64,000 bases of DNA from Planktothrix rubescens CCAP 1459/22 (GTDB lineage: Bacteria; Cyanobacteriota; Cyanobacteriia; Cyanobacteriales; Microcoleaceae): the NCBI GenBank assembly GCA_904830895.1, contig LR882958.1, positions 3,550,001-3,614,000 on the forward strand, read 5' to 3'. A program made the position numbers and the translations under genes. Shown here piece by piece: positions 62,508 through 64,000 of this stretch; position 1 is the first letter of the stretch, and the number at the start of each line of letters is the position of its first letter. Under the pieces are notes generated by a model, which was given only the letters and a program-made list of their open reading frames with translations, was not told the DNA's origin and made no database searches.

Positions 62508-63146
62508 ATGACTTCAGAACTGACATTTCCATTTATAGACTCTAGCATTTCTGTCAAAACTCAAGGAGAACCAGTAGTTTCTGAAGCTGAAATGATCCAA
62601 GCTGTAAGAACGTTATTACTAGGTTTAGGAGAAAACCCAGATCGCGAAGGATTACTGGATACGCCGAAGCGAGTTGTCAAAGCGTTGAAGTTCTTAACTC
62701 AAGGCTATAATCAATCTTTAGATGAACTTCTAAATGGGGCAGTATTCACCGAAAATACTGACGAAATGGTATTAGTTCGGGATATTGACATTTTCAGTTC
62801 TTGCGAACATCATATCTTGCCAATCATCGGTCGTGCCCATGTTGCTTACATTCCTAATGGCAAAGTAATTGGTTTGTCTAAAATTGCCAGAATTTGCGAA
62901 ATGTATGGACGACGTTTACAAGTTCAGGAACGGTTGACAGCACAAATTGCTGATGCACTTCAAGGACTATTAAAACCCCAAGGAGTTGCCGTTGTAATTG
63001 AAGCAACTCATATGTGCATGGTGATGCGTGGTGTACAAAAACCTGGATCTTGGACAGTGACAAGTGCGATGCGCGGTGCATTCTCAGAAGATCCTAAAAC
63101 TCGCCAGGAATTTATGAGTTTAATCCAACATAAATCTAATTTTTAG
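62508..63146 (+). CDS. folE: GTP cyclohydrolase I, type IA
   Basis: 212 residues. It converts GTP to dihydroneopterin triphosphate, the first step of folate and pterin synthesis. Zinc ligands are the Cys and His of [16 protein letters not shown] and Cys of [16 protein letters not shown], all retained. [23 protein letters not shown] is the core signature. This is thus a zinc-dependent IA enzyme, not the metal-promiscuous IB type. Its place behind the COG0523 gene suggests that the chaperone supplies its zinc. A second folE elsewhere is likely. Confidence 0.94.
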   Translation: MTSELTFPFIDSSISVKTQGEPVVSEAEMIQAVRTLLLGLGENPDREGLLDTPKRVVKALKFLTQGYNQSLDELLNGAVFTENTDEMVLVRDIDIFSSCEHHILPIIGRAHVAYIPNGKVIGLSKIARICEMYGRRLQVQERLTAQIADALQGLLKPQGVAVVIEATHMCMVMRGVQKPGSWTVTSAMRGAFSEDPKTRQEFMSLIQHKSNF

Positions 63147-63163
63147 GGGGTCAATTTTCCCCG

Positions 63164-63191
63164 GTAGAGACTAAGCATGGCTAGTCTCTAC
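63164..63191. terminator. 10-bp perfect hairpin after folE
   Basis: GTAGAGACTA and TAGTCTCTAC form a perfect stem around an 8-nt loop 18 bp after the folE stop. No T-run follows, and it resembles the dispersed repeat at 46572, so terminator function is by position. Confidence 0.6.
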
Positions 63192-63245
63192 AGAGGGGTT
63201 AGAAAATTCCGAGAATTTCAGTTTTCTGGCTGACTTTAAACTTTA

Positions 63246-63288
63246 ACAGGACTTACGCACCCAACCAAAGAAACCGGGTTTTTTTACG
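63246..63288. repeat. Half copy of the MITE-like element at 56505
   Basis: ACAGGACTTACGCACCCAAC then CAAAGAAACCGGGTTTTTTTACG. It matches the complement of 56573-56615 at about 42 of 43 positions. The other terminal repeat is missing. Confidence 0.8.
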
Positions 63289-63346
63289 AATTAGTATTTC
63301 TTTGTTTGTCATTGAAATTCCCACGATATAACTATTCCCAGGAATT

Positions 63347-63829
63347 TTAATTCACTTTTTCTAATAAGGCTACTGCATAAGCCGCAATTCCTTCTTCTCG
63401 ACCCACCGGGCCTAATTTTTCATTGGTGGTGGCTTTGACACCAATTTGATCGGAATTTAGGTTTAAGGTGGTGGCAAGGCGATCGCAGATTGCGCTAATA
63501 TGGGGTTTTAATTTCGGACGTTCTGCGACAATTACAGAATCAATATTTCCGATTTTCCAACCTCGATCTAATATTAGTTGATTCACCTGTTTTAAGAGGA
63601 CTAAACTATCCGCCCCCGCCCATTTTTCATCGGTTGGGGGGAAATAATGCCCAATATCTCCTAAACTTAACGCCCCTAACATCGCATCCATAATGGCATG
63701 GGTTAAGACATCCGCATCACTATGTCCTAATAGTCCGAATTCATGATCAATTTTAATCCCACCTAAAATTAATGCCCGTCCGGGGACTAATTTATGAATA
63801 TCATAACCATTACCAATGCGAATATTCAT
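63347..63829 (-). CDS. ispF: 2-C-methyl-D-erythritol 2,4-cyclodiphosphate synthase
   Basis: 160 residues. It cyclises CDP-ME-2-phosphate in the MEP isoprenoid pathway, feeding carotenoid, phytol and quinone synthesis. Zinc ligands are Asp and His in [14 protein letters not shown] and His in [20 protein letters not shown]. The substrate-binding [20 protein letters not shown] closes the family signature. ATG 63829 is the normal start. It is convergent with folE, across a repeat-containing 200-bp gap. Confidence 0.96.
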   Translation of the reverse strand: MNIRIGNGYDIHKLVPGRALILGGIKIDHEFGLLGHSDADVLTHAIMDAMLGALSLGDIGHYFPPTDEKWAGADSLVLLKQVNQLILDRGWKIGNIDSVIVAERPKLKPHISAICDRLATTLNLNSDQIGVKATTNEKLGPVGREEGIAAYAVALLEKVN

Positions 63830-64000
63830 GGATCTTTTTTCTAATTGAAATCAACACAGTTTTTTATTATAGGGTAAGTCTAAATAGATTTAACAAATTG
63901 AATAGACTTAACAGACTTAACAGAAACATGAGGAGATTGAGAAGCCGCGACGCAAAAAAAAGTAAATAAAATTAAAAATATACTAAGTACATAACCTAGA

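Noticed and set aside
63830-64000. 65-residue ORF spanning 63772-63969
   Set aside because: It overlaps the ispF start in antisense and has low-complexity Asn/Arg/Leu repeats from TTAACAGACTTAACAG-like DNA; no coding support.

Overview
The window comes from a filamentous, bloom-type cyanobacterium, most likely an Oscillatoriales member close to Planktothrix. Supporting points are the form IB Rubisco operon rbcL-rbcX-rbcS, photosystem I genes psaF and psaJ next to tsaD, the sensor kinase NblS, a CyaC-type adenylate cyclase, gas-vesicle genes gvpF/gvpG/gvpV, many GCGATCGC (HIP1) octamers, low-to-moderate GC, and cyanobacterial heptamer repeats (GGGTAAT, TACGAAT) between genes. The genus is an inference. 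No rRNA, tRNA or CRISPR array was found.

Layout. 1-7 kb: a pentapeptide-repeat protein running off the left edge, an orphan 3' remnant of a hybrid kinase, a Ctp protease, a conserved hypothetical protein and a membrane-anchored Ser/Thr kinase. 7-10 kb: rbcLXS, closed by an intrinsic terminator. 10-20 kb: a GT39-like glycosyltransferase, an antitoxin/PIN toxin pair, dnaG followed by a collapsed rplI remnant, two divergent unknown helical proteins, a membrane protein, thrB and a cNMP-binding protein. 20-22.6 kb: pfkA divergent from gap1. 22.7-28.5 kb: a same-strand array of an exported TPR-CHAT protease, a Doc toxin with antitoxin, a Tat-exported caspase-like protease and an exported DsrE-like protein. 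28.7-33.3 kb: a broken IS605-type tnpB, the gas-vesicle genes, and a deleted ISAs1-family element lying in the centre of a palindromic repeat. 33.3-41.9 kb: a nitrilase-family amidase, psaJ-psaF, tsaD, nblS, proB, an HTH protein and a Uma2 remnant. 41.9-56.4 kb: sbcC, a DUF697-type GTPase, minCDE, cyaC, a GNAT acetyltransferase, larB and a peptide-transport lipoprotein.

56.6-63.1 kb is the most coherent accessory unit. Three 15-bp operators fit the 7-1-7 palindrome of the cyanobacterial zinc repressor Zur. They precede (i) a reduced COG0523-like P-loop protein that overlaps a calcineurin-like phosphoesterase, then a second phosphoesterase-like gene, (ii) thrS, and (iii) a His-rich, CxCC-containing COG0523 GTPase followed by folE. 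This looks like a zinc-starvation island. Both phosphoesterase-like proteins have lost canonical metal ligands: the first has cysteines in their place and the second has lost most of the site. They are my main candidate for something undescribed. ispF closes the window on the minus strand.

Decay and repeats are a second theme. Five genes are fragments (kinase tail, rplI, tnpB, ISAs1 transposase, Uma2). Several small palindromic MITE-like elements occur, one with a 5-bp flanking duplication. All domain calls come from reading motifs; no database search was run.
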